From Laspinema olomoucense D3b (GTDB lineage Bacteria; Cyanobacteriota; Cyanobacteriia; Cyanobacteriales; Laspinemataceae), in contig NZ_JAMXFA010000053.1 of NCBI RefSeq assembly GCF_025370785.1, positions 1 through 38,262 on the forward strand: 38,262 bases of DNA, read 5' to 3'. The notes below the pieces were generated by a model. The model was not told the origin of the DNA, ran no database searches, and saw nothing but the letters and a program-made list of their open reading frames with translations. Every line of letters begins with the position of its first letter. The first letter of the stretch is position 1. The position numbers and the translations under genes are program-made. This document shows positions 7,778-16,432 of the stretch, one piece after another.

Positions 7778-8726
7778 CGTTGACTTATTTTGCCTATCTG
7801 AATTTCCGGTGAATTCGTCGCCCTTGTGGCTTTCATCGCAAGGCACAACGAACGGGAGCGACCCTATTCTATAGAATATCCTAGATTAGACCCCTTGCAT
7901 AACTCTCTGCTGCCCCCCTTACCTAACAGCGGGGCTCAAGCGGGAATGATGCAAGTGGTCTAGTTGACTTTCGCCGGAACCCGATGATTCAATGCTTTAC
8001 CTAAACTTGAGGTGAGCTGTAAAGATAACACATATTTTTTTTGCCGAGGTCTATCTCCGTAAATTCCACATTCGCTGGAGTAAGGATCAGGCTGTGAGAT
8101 TACACGACTTACTCCCCCCGATAGAGAGCTATAAGTCCAGCTTTATCCCTGCACCAGAGCAAATTGTAAATTTATATGGAAAACCCTAAAAAATCTAACT
8201 TTTTACAGAGGTCAATTACTATTTTTTTTCTAAAAAGTAAAATATCTATTCCAATAGGATGGTAATTCTCAATAATCTACTTTTAATGACAATAAAATCT
8301 CTTTCCGTGTATTCATGCAGGGGGATGTCATGAAGGCTCCTCCCATGAAAAGATAAGTTAAATAGAAGGGCAAAAGGTAAGCACTCTGTTTACCGGCTGT
8401 CATTTTCACCCTGAAGCTGAACTGAAAAATGCTGCTTTTGCTGACTGGCGCAAGAACCTCTGTTTCGCTCGGTGTGATTCCATCTCTAGGCGATCGCGAT
8501 CGATAGTCTGAGTTAGGTCACCTACTCAGGGTAGGAAAAACCGGAGATTGCCTCTCAGTGGTGGGTCAGAATGATTGAGTTCCTCTAAATCCAGTCCCAA
8601 TCGCCTTCAGTGGGGCTAAGGGGTGGGTTAACCGACCGAGCAAGATGGAAATAAATTTTTAGAAATCTTGTCAAGAATCCGGTCAAAAAAAGATGGTCCA
8701 CATCTCTTATTCTACAGGTTGACACA
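7778..8726. other. Long intergenic region before the wecG-like gene
   Basis: No gene is supported. The region contains a 76-bp inverted-repeat unit (7887-7962), an AT-rich part at 8160-8330 and two overlapping HIP1-like sites near 8490. The last 100 bases should hold the promoter of the glycosyltransferase; TTGACA overlaps the ribosome-binding region at 8719 and is probably coincidental. No known riboswitch consensus was recognised. Confidence 0.5.
7887..7962. repeat. MITE-like inverted-repeat unit, 76 bp
   Basis: TAGACCCCTTGCAT (7887-7900) and ATGCAAGTGGTCTA (7949-7962) are 14-base inverted repeats with one mismatch, enclosing 48 bases. This resembles the ends of a tiny non-autonomous element. 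I see no clear target-site duplication beyond TA at the ends. One copy is seen in this window. Confidence 0.4.
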
Positions 8727-9905
8727 ATGAACAAAATTAACATCTTAAATGTAAGTATCGATAACTTAACCCAAGAAGAGTTACTGCTTCTCCTTAAAGA
8801 GAAAGGCGGCGTCGTCGTCACTCCCAATGTTGATCATTTAATAAAACTGCAAAAAGATCCAGAGTTTCACCATATTTATCAAGAAGCAGATTATCGAGTT
8901 TGTGATAGTCAAATTGTTAAAATAGTCTCCAAGTGGTTGGGCAGTCCTATTCGAGAAAAAATCTCCGGATCAGACTTATTTCCAGCTTTTTATACCTACT
9001 TTAAAGATGACCCCGATACTAAAATTTTTCTCCTCGGTGCTGCAGAGGGAGTCGCCCACAAAGCTCAGAAAAATATTAACTCTAAGTTGGGTCGGGACAT
9101 GGTAATCGGATCTTACTCTCCTTCATACGGGTTTGAGAAGAACGAAGCGGAGTGTCAGAAAATTATTGAGATGATCAATGAATCCGGGGCCACGGTTTTA
9201 GCGGTGGGAGTCGGGGCACCCAAACAGGAAAAATGGATTTCTAAATATAAAAATCAGTTGCCGAATATCAAAGTGTTTATGGCAATTGGCGCGACCCTAG
9301 ATTTTGAAGCCGGGAACCGTCCTAGGTCGCCAGAATGGATGAGTAAATATGGGGTAGAGTGGGCTTTTAGGTTAATGTCTGAACCCAAACGCCTCTGGAA
9401 GAGATATTTAGTAGAAGACCTGCCCTTTTTCTTGTTAGTGTTTCAACAAAAGTTGAATCTCTATCAATACAAAAGTCCCATCGGTCAGTTACTCAAAACA
9501 GCGGGCTTAATTTCCTCAGAACAAGTGGAAGAGATTTTGCAGGAACAAGCTTATCAACGGCATCTGCGGTTCGGGGATTTACTGGCACGCCGAGGCTGGG
9601 TTAAACCGGAAACTGTTGACTTTTTTGCTGAAGAGTTACCCCAGTTAGAAACTGCTCATCCTCAACAGCCCTTAGGGCAGTATCTGAAAAAAGCAGCTTT
9701 GTTAAACGATGACCAAATCACCCGGATTTTAAACTATCAACGTCAAACGGGCATGAAGTTTGGAGAAATTGCTGTTCTGAAAGGGTGGGTGAAGCAAGAG
9801 ACCATCGATTGGTTTCTGGAAACGGTTAAGGCAGAACATAAGGTGAGGTCTTTAGAGGATAAGCAAAAGTATGGCAAACCATCCATGAGAGCGATCGCCT
9901 CTTAA
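8727..9905 (+). CDS. WecG/TagA/CpsF glycosyltransferase with two C-terminal MshEN-like modules
   Basis: Membrane-associated glycosyltransferase (GT26) that normally adds the second sugar, often ManNAc(A), to a polyprenyl-diphosphate-linked sugar. The catalytic domain is about residues 1-240: VTPNVDHLIKLQKDPEFH with T32, ADYRVCDSQ with D60 (matching the TagA Thr/Asp pair), VGVGAPKQEKW, and GATLDFEAGNRPRSPEWM. The membrane-anchoring appendage EWAFRLMSEPKRLWKRYL follows. The usual length is 240-260 residues; this one has 140 more. The extension holds two similar modules, 251-302 (PIGQLLKTAGLISSEQVEEI then FGDLLARRGWVKPETVDFF) and 315-365 (PLGQYLKKAALLNDDQITRI then FGEIAVLKGWVKQETIDWF). Spacing fits the MshEN c-di-GMP motif, but the leading Arg is Pro in both. 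It likely serves the neighbouring polysaccharide cluster. Confidence 0.88.
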   Translation: MNKINILNVSIDNLTQEELLLLLKEKGGVVVTPNVDHLIKLQKDPEFHHIYQEADYRVCDSQIVKIVSKWLGSPIREKISGSDLFPAFYTYFKDDPDTKIFLLGAAEGVAHKAQKNINSKLGRDMVIGSYSPSYGFEKNEAECQKIIEMINESGATVLAVGVGAPKQEKWISKYKNQLPNIKVFMAIGATLDFEAGNRPRSPEWMSKYGVEWAFRLMSEPKRLWKRYLVEDLPFFLLVFQQKLNLYQYKSPIGQLLKTAGLISSEQVEEILQEQAYQRHLRFGDLLARRGWVKPETVDFFAEELPQLETAHPQQPLGQYLKKAALLNDDQITRILNYQRQTGMKFGEIAVLKGWVKQETIDWFLETVKAEHKVRSLEDKQKYGKPSMRAIAS

Positions 9906-9961
9906 TTCCGGGGAAGAGTTGTAATTTTCCATCCCTTTCTAATCCTAACTAATTGTTATAT

Positions 9962-9997
9962 AAAGCCGAGGATTGATTCACTTCAACCCTCGGCTTT
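9962..9997 (+). terminator. Rho-independent-type terminator after the wecG-like gene
   Basis: AAAGCCGAGG (9962-9971) pairs perfectly with CCTCGGCTTT (9988-9997) across a 16-base loop, followed by GTTGT. It lies 57 bases after the glycosyltransferase stop. Confidence 0.65.
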
Positions 9998-10323
9998 GTT
10001 GTACAAAAAAGAATTTATTATCTTCATCAAACCTTTAATTTTTTATTATTTAAAAATCAAATATTAGGGATAAAATAAGCGTATAAAATTTACCAGTTGC
10101 CCGAGCGAAATATTGTAAATTTCGTTCATAAAAGAGCGAAGTGGGTAATCAGGCAAGTTGCGATCGCGCAGCAACCGTAAAGGCAACCGGGAGAAAAATC
10201 TCGGGTGTTATCAAGGGGCGATCGCCGCTGAATTTTGCGCCCCTGGGTTTCTAAAAACCCTAAATTAAACTGCCACATTCTCTCATTAAAGACCCCTAAA
10301 AAATCAAAGAAGAGGACCTTATT
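9998..10323. other. AT-rich leader of the PEP-CTERM pair
   Basis: No gene is supported. The first 100 bases are very AT-rich and probably contain the promoter. CGAAAT/ATTTCG forms a small inverted repeat near 10105-10123. GGGTTT/AAACCC forms another near 10246-10261, ahead of the ribosome binding site AGAGGA at 10311-10316. Confidence 0.45.
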
Positions 10324-11013
10324 ATGAGCCAATTTTTGTTCACCCGTCCCGGATTAGTTGCCCTTTCCACTGCCGTTATTAGTTCAATGGGCGTGCTGAT
10401 TGGAACTCCAGCAAATGGAGCAACCTTTAAAGGCATGATTTACGAAACTTACTTTCCAAATTTAGAGGGATTTGAAATTGAATATACCCTCGCGGATGGA
10501 ATTTTCGATACTATTCTGGCTTCCGCACCCAATACCTTTTTCATTGATGGAGATTATCTGGGTCCTGCGCCAAGCCTACCGATGAGTCTTGCGACTGTTG
10601 TCCCCGAGGTTGTAACGGATTTAAAAACGAATTTTAAGGTAGGGATAGAGGGGGATAGAACACAGCCAGTGCTTCAACTTTCTCTTTTTGGAATTACAGA
10701 GGAGGGATTATTCCTCCAACTCCTAGATGTGAACCAACCCCCGATTTACCAGAATATTTTCAAGTCAACAATACAAGCACCCGAGGGACTACCTTTGAGC
10801 GCGTGTAAAACTCAGGCTTGTGATGCGTCTGCGGACTTTGGGGGTAAAGGCGGATTCTACGGTTCTCGGATGATTGTAACGCCAGTCCCCGAACCCGAAT
10901 CGGTTCCCGAACCCTCAGCGGCAGTCGCCCTCAGTGTTGTCGGTGTTCTATTCCTGAAACGTCCCCGAAAAGCTGTCACCATACCAGCGGTTGTCACTGC
11001 TGATTCCAAGTGA
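10324..11013 (+). CDS. PEP-CTERM sorting-signal protein (copy 1)
   Basis: Secreted protein of 229 residues with an N-terminal signal peptide (about 1-33, ending TPANGA) and a C-terminal PEP-CTERM signal. That signal is SVPEPSAAVALSVVGVLFL followed by the basic KRPRK cluster. In the family this signal is cleaved and processed by an exosortase (EpsH), and such proteins usually accompany exopolysaccharide genes. The central domain is not recognised; it shares FEIEYTLADGIFDTI and APEGLPLSACKTQACD with its neighbour, including a Cys-x4-Cys pair. AGAGGA precedes the ATG. About 20 residues follow the basic cluster, which is longer than the usual signal. No exosortase gene is in the window. Confidence 0.85.
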   Translation: MSQFLFTRPGLVALSTAVISSMGVLIGTPANGATFKGMIYETYFPNLEGFEIEYTLADGIFDTILASAPNTFFIDGDYLGPAPSLPMSLATVVPEVVTDLKTNFKVGIEGDRTQPVLQLSLFGITEEGLFLQLLDVNQPPIYQNIFKSTIQAPEGLPLSACKTQACDASADFGGKGGFYGSRMIVTPVPEPESVPEPSAAVALSVVGVLFLKRPRKAVTIPAVVTADSK

Positions 11014-11167
11014 AAGCACCGATAAAATCCCTGAAATTGGGTCTTTGGATTGATTTTTTATCCGAATCTAGCGTCCCCGATCTCACTGTGAGTTTCTCCT
11101 GAATTCAAGGCTCGAAAAATCCGCTCAGAACCGACCCAATTGATTCATTAAATAATAGGAGCATATT

Positions 11168-11851
11168 ATGCCCAAACTACTCTTGAAAACGCCCCGACTC
11201 TTGACCCTTTTCGTTGCGGTTTTTAGTTCAATGGGAGTGTTGAATGCGACTCCGGCACAGGGGTTGACCTTTAAAGGGCTCGCTTATTACTCTCAGATGC
11301 CCTTTCTTAGCACTTTTGAAATTGAATATACCCTCGCGGATGGGATTTTCGATACCATCGTTTCTTCTCCACCTAATACGTTTTTCATTGATGGAGAACA
11401 CAAGGTAGCACCCGGTTCAACGGAAGCTCTAACCTTGGCGACGGTGGTCCCGGAGGTTGTAACGGATTTTAAATGGAAGTCATGGCAGGGCGGTTTAGAG
11501 CCATTGGACGTCGAACTTTCTATTTTTGGAATCACCAAGCATGGATTATACCTGGAGATCCTAGACCCGAATATACCCCCGCCTTACACAATGACTTTTC
11601 ATGCAAGCATACAAGCACCAGAAGGCTTACCTTTGAGTGCTTGTAAAAGTCAAGCTTGTGAGTTAGAGGGGTCCATTTGGGGAAAAAGTGGATACCCCCC
11701 TTTTAATATGATTCAAACTCCAGTGATGGAATCGGAATCTGTTCCTGAACCTTCAGCTGCAGTCGCCCTCGGTTTTGTGGCTGCATTACTGATGAAACGT
11801 CGGCGAAAAACTCTCAGCGCACAAGCGGTTGTGACTGCTGATCTCGGGTAA
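11168..11851 (+). CDS. PEP-CTERM sorting-signal protein (copy 2, tandem paralogue)
   Basis: A 227-residue tandem paralogue of the preceding gene, starting 154 bases after it, with AGGAG (11157-11161) 6 bases before the ATG. The signal peptide ends near TPAQG. The conserved body includes FEIEYTLADGIFDTIVSSPP, TLATVVPEVVTDFK, and APEGLPLSACKSQACE with the same Cys pair. The C terminus is SVPEPSAAVALGFVAALLM plus KRRRK, a clear PEP-CTERM signal, followed by a tail ending AVVTADLG like that of copy 1. It comes from a local gene duplication. It converges on the GH74 gene with only 20 bases between stops. Function unknown; a surface or sheath-matrix role is inferred. Confidence 0.85.
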   Translation: MPKLLLKTPRLLTLFVAVFSSMGVLNATPAQGLTFKGLAYYSQMPFLSTFEIEYTLADGIFDTIVSSPPNTFFIDGEHKVAPGSTEALTLATVVPEVVTDFKWKSWQGGLEPLDVELSIFGITKHGLYLEILDPNIPPPYTMTFHASIQAPEGLPLSACKSQACELEGSIWGKSGYPPFNMIQTPVMESESVPEPSAAVALGFVAALLMKRRRKTLSAQAVVTADLG

Positions 11852-11871
11852 AAGTAACAGGGGATCAAGGT

Positions 11872-14043
11872 TCAGGGTGCGCCGATCGCTCGGTAATAAA
11901 TCCCGCGACCATTGGTCCCTATAAATACTAAGCCAAACTGCTGTTTACTGGCTTCCATTACATTGGGTTGATTGCCAATGGGAATCTCACGATCGCCGAT
12001 ATCAATCCAAGTTTTTCCTAAATCAGGAGACCAAAAAATACTCTCCGGTTTATTAACAACTTTTCCATATAAATAGAGGGCGGGAATTTCCTGTCCGGGG
12101 GCCGCTTTTCCAAAGGCGAATAAATAAGCCTGTTCTACCCCAGCCACTTTAGAAAAACTCTGTCCCCCATCAGGCGATCGGTATAATCCTTCCTGGTCCA
12201 AGCTGACCCAAACCTCTCCTTCAGCTCCTGGCATTGTTTTGAGAAAATGCCAGTCAGAATGGGGTAAACTTTGATAAATTGGTGCAAAGGATAATCCGCC
12301 ATCTTGACTGTGGTAAACTGTACCCTCATGGTAATAATAAAAACGGTTACCATTCACCGCATCAGCCCCTAAGGGTTGAGACCATTCCCAAGGGCCTTCA
12401 ATACTATCAGGTAAGCCTTGAATCGGTTGCCAGGACTGACCATTATCTTGGGTTCGGATGCCTTGAGAATCACTGAGAGTAACGACAAATTGCTGGGGAT
12501 TGGTGGCAGAAACTGCAACCCGCATGGGCATCATCTGTTCGGGAAATTGGGAGAATCTTTGCCAGGTTAATCCGCCATCGGCGGAGGTGGCCCCGCCATA
12601 CCGTGAATTCCAACGATCGCCTCCAACTCGGACTAAATGTTGAGGTGATTGGGCGGCATAATCTAGGCTATAAGTTTCTTGAAACGAGCCGCGATCGGAG
12701 CCAAAGCGGTGGGGCGGAATCTGCTCTAAGTGCGAGTGATAAAATCCTTCCACATCGGCTACGGCACTCAGCAGTAAAGCACCCGTGGGGGGAGAGACGA
12801 GATCAAAGGTGACGACCTGTTCATGACCTTGGCTGTAGTTGGTCCAAACGGGCAGATTCTTGTTAAAATTGTCCGTTTGCCAGACTCCATACCAGTCAGA
12901 TAACCAGACTCGACCCGGAATGGTGGGGTCAAATTCTAAGGCCGATAAATGATTACTAAAATAATCATCAGGCCACCAGGGAACGGTATTATTAATCTGG
13001 GATTTTTTCTCAGTCCAAGTCATCCCGCCATCTTGGGAATGATAAAGTTGAGTTCGGGTTGTTTGCCCATGACTGACAATCAGTTCTTGAGGATTTTGGG
13101 GATGAATACTTAACCCATTAAAGGCGGGCGTTTCGCGACGAATCAAGCGCCGAAAAGAGGTATTCGGGGGCGTAATATTGTGCCAGTTTTCCTGGAGATA
13201 TTTGCTAACGCCTTGGGCATGAGTAACATAGAGAGTGCTATCGGAGGCGACGGCTAATTTAAAGGCATGGGAAGGACTGTTGGGAAGGGGATTCCAGGTG
13301 GTTCCGCCATCGGTGGATTGATAGAGGCGATCGCCGTAAACGCTGGCATAAATTTGGCTAGGTTGGTTGGGGTCGAAAGCGATCGCCAGAATGCCAATTT
13401 TTGAGTCTGAAGGGGTGGGAAAACCGGGGACCAGGTTCCAGGTCATCCCGGCATCAATGGACCGCCATAGGCCATTTTGTCGGGACCCAAATAAGAGCAA
13501 ATTCGAGTCATGGGGACTGACTACCAGGCGATTTCCTGCCCCGCGCAGTTCTTCGTTGCCTCCCATTGGCAGGCGGAGGTCCGACTGCACCCAAGTTTGA
13601 CCGCGATCGCTGGACTTAAAAATTGTCCCCGGTTCAGCCCATAAATATTTGCCCGCAGCAATATACACCCGGTCGGGGTTGTTGGGGTCAAGTGCCAATG
13701 CCTCCCCGCCATAGTAACCACTTTCGGACCGGGTAAAGCGATCGCTCAGGGGTATCCAACGGGTAGCGGTGGAGTCCCAGCGATAGAAGCCTCCCATATC
13801 CGTGCGGATATATGCTAAGTTAGGCACTTGAGGATGGAGATAGATGCCGGTGACATATCCCCCACCGCCCACGGCCACGTTATTCCACCCCGGCGCAAAC
13901 TCGGTTTGTATCTCTGGGTGTTTAATCTCCTCTGGGGAAAAACAGCCCGTCAAGGCGATCGGTTGTAAGAGAACAACGGCTAAAAGTGCGATACTTTTTG
14001 GGAAAAAAATCCTCCAGTTTAAACCCCAGGGGTGGCTGCTCAT
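11872..14043 (-). CDS. GH74-type xyloglucanase-like lipoprotein
   Basis: Predicted secreted glycoside hydrolase of about 723 residues from the ATG at 14043; an in-frame TTG at 14064 would overlap the GH5 stop. The lipoprotein signal ends IALTGC (C34). The mature start WNNVAVGGGGYVTGIYLHP, then YIRTDMGGFYRWD, is the hallmark of GH74 endo-xyloglucanases. The Asp of RTDMGG (D82) matches the catalytic base. The Asp of LLSAVADVEGF (D430) matches the second catalytic acid. At least nine Asp-box repeats (SSDRGQTW, STDGGTTW, SQDGGMTW and others) mark a double seven-bladed propeller. Known members cut beta-1,4-glucan backbones. Here, behind GH5 in a polysaccharide operon, processing of a self-made glycan is more likely than plant xyloglucan digestion (inference). 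Confidence 0.85.
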   Translation of the reverse strand: MSSHPWGLNWRIFFPKSIALLAVVLLQPIALTGCFSPEEIKHPEIQTEFAPGWNNVAVGGGGYVTGIYLHPQVPNLAYIRTDMGGFYRWDSTATRWIPLSDRFTRSESGYYGGEALALDPNNPDRVYIAAGKYLWAEPGTIFKSSDRGQTWVQSDLRLPMGGNEELRGAGNRLVVSPHDSNLLLFGSRQNGLWRSIDAGMTWNLVPGFPTPSDSKIGILAIAFDPNQPSQIYASVYGDRLYQSTDGGTTWNPLPNSPSHAFKLAVASDSTLYVTHAQGVSKYLQENWHNITPPNTSFRRLIRRETPAFNGLSIHPQNPQELIVSHGQTTRTQLYHSQDGGMTWTEKKSQINNTVPWWPDDYFSNHLSALEFDPTIPGRVWLSDWYGVWQTDNFNKNLPVWTNYSQGHEQVVTFDLVSPPTGALLLSAVADVEGFYHSHLEQIPPHRFGSDRGSFQETYSLDYAAQSPQHLVRVGGDRWNSRYGGATSADGGLTWQRFSQFPEQMMPMRVAVSATNPQQFVVTLSDSQGIRTQDNGQSWQPIQGLPDSIEGPWEWSQPLGADAVNGNRFYYYHEGTVYHSQDGGLSFAPIYQSLPHSDWHFLKTMPGAEGEVWVSLDQEGLYRSPDGGQSFSKVAGVEQAYLFAFGKAAPGQEIPALYLYGKVVNKPESIFWSPDLGKTWIDIGDREIPIGNQPNVMEASKQQFGLVFIGTNGRGIYYRAIGAP

Positions 14044-14060
14044 CGGTGCGTTACTCTGGC

Positions 14061-15134
14061 TCAATTGCGAGGATATTCTCCATGATTATCTTTCCAGACT
14101 TGCTCACCCAGCCAAGTTAAGTTGGTGGGATTTTCACAGTTATCGATATGATGACCTCCGCCATTATCCGTGGTGGTTAATTCAAAATTATCGCCCCCCC
14201 ACCATGCCCAAACAATCCGCCCGATATTTCGAGGCACGGCTGTATTGAACATAAACTCAACGGGCGACTTAAATTCGCCATTTTTTTCCACCCCATATTC
14301 TCCGATAATGAGGGGGATGTTTTTGGCGATCGCCCGGTCTAAATAATCGGCCATTTTGGTCTCAGAATATTTCCACTGGTCATAAAAATGCACGCTAAAC
14401 ACTAAATTATCATAGCGTTTACCGTTAAAATTCATAAGTTTTTGAGACTGTCCTAAAATGGCACTTTTTTCCGAAGAAACCGATTTAGAATTCCACTCTC
14501 CCACATCTTGGCCCCAGTAATGCCCATCAATCACGATAATGTTCTGGGCGCCGACTTCATCCCGAATCACTTTAATGACTTCTTGATGAATTTTCAACCA
14601 TTTATCGATATTGGCGCTACTCTCATGGCCCCCGGGTTCATTCATCACATTGAACCAGACATAAGGGTTATTTTTATATTTGGTGGCTAGGTCTCGAAAG
14701 AAATCTTTAAGGGTTTCTAAATCTTCGCCTTCATAGTAGGATCCGGTGCGGTCATGGGGTTCTACCATCGTGACTAAACCGCGCCCTGTGTAAACGTCAA
14801 TGATCTCCTCAACCGTGCCATTCTCCTCATAAGATATTTCGCCGCCTAAGAGTCGGATATTGACTCTAACTGTGTTGAAATTCCAACAGTCTGCGACTAA
14901 ATCGACATAGCTGGGGGTATTTCCCGGCCAGCCAAAATCCGGACCGTTGATATTCGTTCCTTTAATCAGGAATTCGGAGCCATCCGGGGCATAAATTTTA
15001 CTATTTCTTACTTCAAAATTGCCTCCGTTCTGGGCGAGGCGATGGCGGTTTTCGAGAGCAAAGGAGCCGATGGCGAACACGGTGGCAGAGGCGGCCACTG
15101 CGATCGCGATACCCGCTAAAATAGAGGTTCGCAT
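14061..15134 (-). CDS. GH5-family glycoside hydrolase (cellulase-like), secreted
   Basis: Predicted endo-beta-glucanase or mannanase-type enzyme of about 357 residues. I choose the ATG at 15134, which has AAGGAAAA directly before it and opens a signal peptide or anchor (MRTSILAGIAIAVAASATVF). An in-frame GTG at 15167 lacks a ribosome binding site. The (beta/alpha)8 domain starts near residue 38. The acid/base Glu is in WFNVMNEPGG (E166), the nucleophile Glu in PLIIGEYG (E279), with conserved NTVRVNI, FSVHFY and IVWAWWGG. The gene ends immediately before the GH74 gene, so the two are probably co-translated. A hairpin separates it from the GT2 gene upstream. Substrate is not predictable; a glucan in the cell's own sheath is my inference. 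Confidence 0.9.
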   Translation of the reverse strand: MRTSILAGIAIAVAASATVFAIGSFALENRHRLAQNGGNFEVRNSKIYAPDGSEFLIKGTNINGPDFGWPGNTPSYVDLVADCWNFNTVRVNIRLLGGEISYEENGTVEEIIDVYTGRGLVTMVEPHDRTGSYYEGEDLETLKDFFRDLATKYKNNPYVWFNVMNEPGGHESSANIDKWLKIHQEVIKVIRDEVGAQNIIVIDGHYWGQDVGEWNSKSVSSEKSAILGQSQKLMNFNGKRYDNLVFSVHFYDQWKYSETKMADYLDRAIAKNIPLIIGEYGVEKNGEFKSPVEFMFNTAVPRNIGRIVWAWWGGDNFELTTTDNGGGHHIDNCENPTNLTWLGEQVWKDNHGEYPRN

Positions 15135-15224
15135 TTTTCCTTGAAACCAATGGTTAAACATTGTCACAATTCGATCAGGTTTTCCGTGGGTTTAGGCCAA
15201 ATCTGGGGTGTAAAAACCTTGAAG

Positions 15225-15243
15225 AGCCCGCCATCATCGGGCT
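15225..15243 (-). terminator. Hairpin between GT2 and GH5 genes
   Basis: AGCCCG (15225-15230) pairs with CGGGCT (15238-15243) over a 7-base loop, with a pyrimidine-rich tail on the minus strand. It could be a weak terminator that lowers expression of the two hydrolase genes relative to the upstream operon. Confidence 0.4.
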
Positions 15244-15325
15244 TAATTTGGAAAGCCCCTACCGGATGGGGTGAGGGCTATTTCTCCATTTTAACGCCCG
15301 ATCAAGGGCAGGCGATCGCCAAGGG

Positions 15326-16393
15326 CTATTTTAGGGACACCCCGATTCCGATGGGGGATGGGGAAGTTTCGGGATGGCGATCGCGTTGAATCTGCTGGTG
15401 TTGGGTGGAACCATTTAACTGGTTGCCCCGGTTTTCGATCCAAGTATAAACCGAGGGAGGTAATAACCGCAGAACATAAGCAGCAATTAGGGTTAATACT
15501 GTCCGCTTGGGTTCTTCCAGGAGGATGCGCCAGTAGGTGAATAAGGCGCGATTGATTAACTCCACCGCAACTTTGCCATTTTTGACGCGGATGGCACTGC
15601 GTGCGAGATATCGTAGTTCGTAGGCGATCGCCAGATCCCACCATTGGGCGACAGCTTCTGGTGCGTAAGACCGGGTTTTTTCTAATACCTGTTCCCAGCT
15701 TTCAAGCTGCTTAATATAGTTAGCTGAAAGACCTCCCGTATTCACTCTGTATAACGTGAGCGCTTCGGGCAGTCCTTCAAATTTCCAGTCTGTAGTTAAG
15801 GCAATTCTTAACCAACATTCAATATCTTCCGACTGCCGGAACGCTTCATCAAAGTAAAACGTTTCCACCGTTCCATAGCGGTTCGCTTCAAATTCAATCG
15901 CTTCAAAGACCTCCCGTCGAATTACCGGAGTTGAACCATTCCCTAAAGGACTGCCTCGCAACAAACAAGGCACATCAATATCTGTTAATTGCGGCATCAA
16001 ATAGGTTCCTGTGGGATTGCCCGCTTCATCAATTAAAGCGGAACGACTGAAACTAATTCCCACATTCAAGGCCGAATCGAGATGTTCAATATGTTTCGCG
16101 AGTTTAGTCGCTTCCCACAAATCATCGCTATCTAAGAAGGCCAAATATTCGCCTTGGGCGTGACGAATTCCCGTATTTCTCGCCCCGGCTAATCCCCGAT
16201 TAGCTTGGCGAATAATTTTAATTCTTGGATCATCGAACTGCTGCTCACAAATTTCTATACTCCGGTCCGGTGACCCATCATCCACGATTAAAACTTCAAA
16301 ATGGGAATAGGTTTGAGCCAAAACTGAGCGAATGGTTTCGGTAATATATCGCTCGACATTGTAAACGGGAACAATCACAGAAACAAATTTCAT
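15326..16393 (-). CDS. GT2 family glycosyltransferase (third of three paralogues in transcript order)
   Basis: GT-A fold glycosyltransferase of 355 residues, cytoplasmic face. It begins MKFVSVIVPVYNVERYITET, followed by FEVLIVDDGSPDRS and the DXD-type FLDSDDLWE near residue 90. SEDIECWLRIAL lies near 190. The acceptor half ends with a hydrophobic segment (AAYVLRLLPPSVYTWIE) that may associate with the membrane. It should transfer a sugar from a nucleotide donor to the growing lipid-linked repeat unit; the sugar cannot be predicted. GAGGAT lies 10 bases before the ATG. Its spacing of 39 bases to the next GT2 gene fits one operon. Confidence 0.93.
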   Translation of the reverse strand: MKFVSVIVPVYNVERYITETIRSVLAQTYSHFEVLIVDDGSPDRSIEICEQQFDDPRIKIIRQANRGLAGARNTGIRHAQGEYLAFLDSDDLWEATKLAKHIEHLDSALNVGISFSRSALIDEAGNPTGTYLMPQLTDIDVPCLLRGSPLGNGSTPVIRREVFEAIEFEANRYGTVETFYFDEAFRQSEDIECWLRIALTTDWKFEGLPEALTLYRVNTGGLSANYIKQLESWEQVLEKTRSYAPEAVAQWWDLAIAYELRYLARSAIRVKNGKVAVELINRALFTYWRILLEEPKRTVLTLIAAYVLRLLPPSVYTWIENRGNQLNGSTQHQQIQRDRHPETSPSPIGIGVSLK

Positions 16394-16432
16394 CGGTTTA
16401 ATATCCTCACTTCAAACAAGTCAATCAATCGG

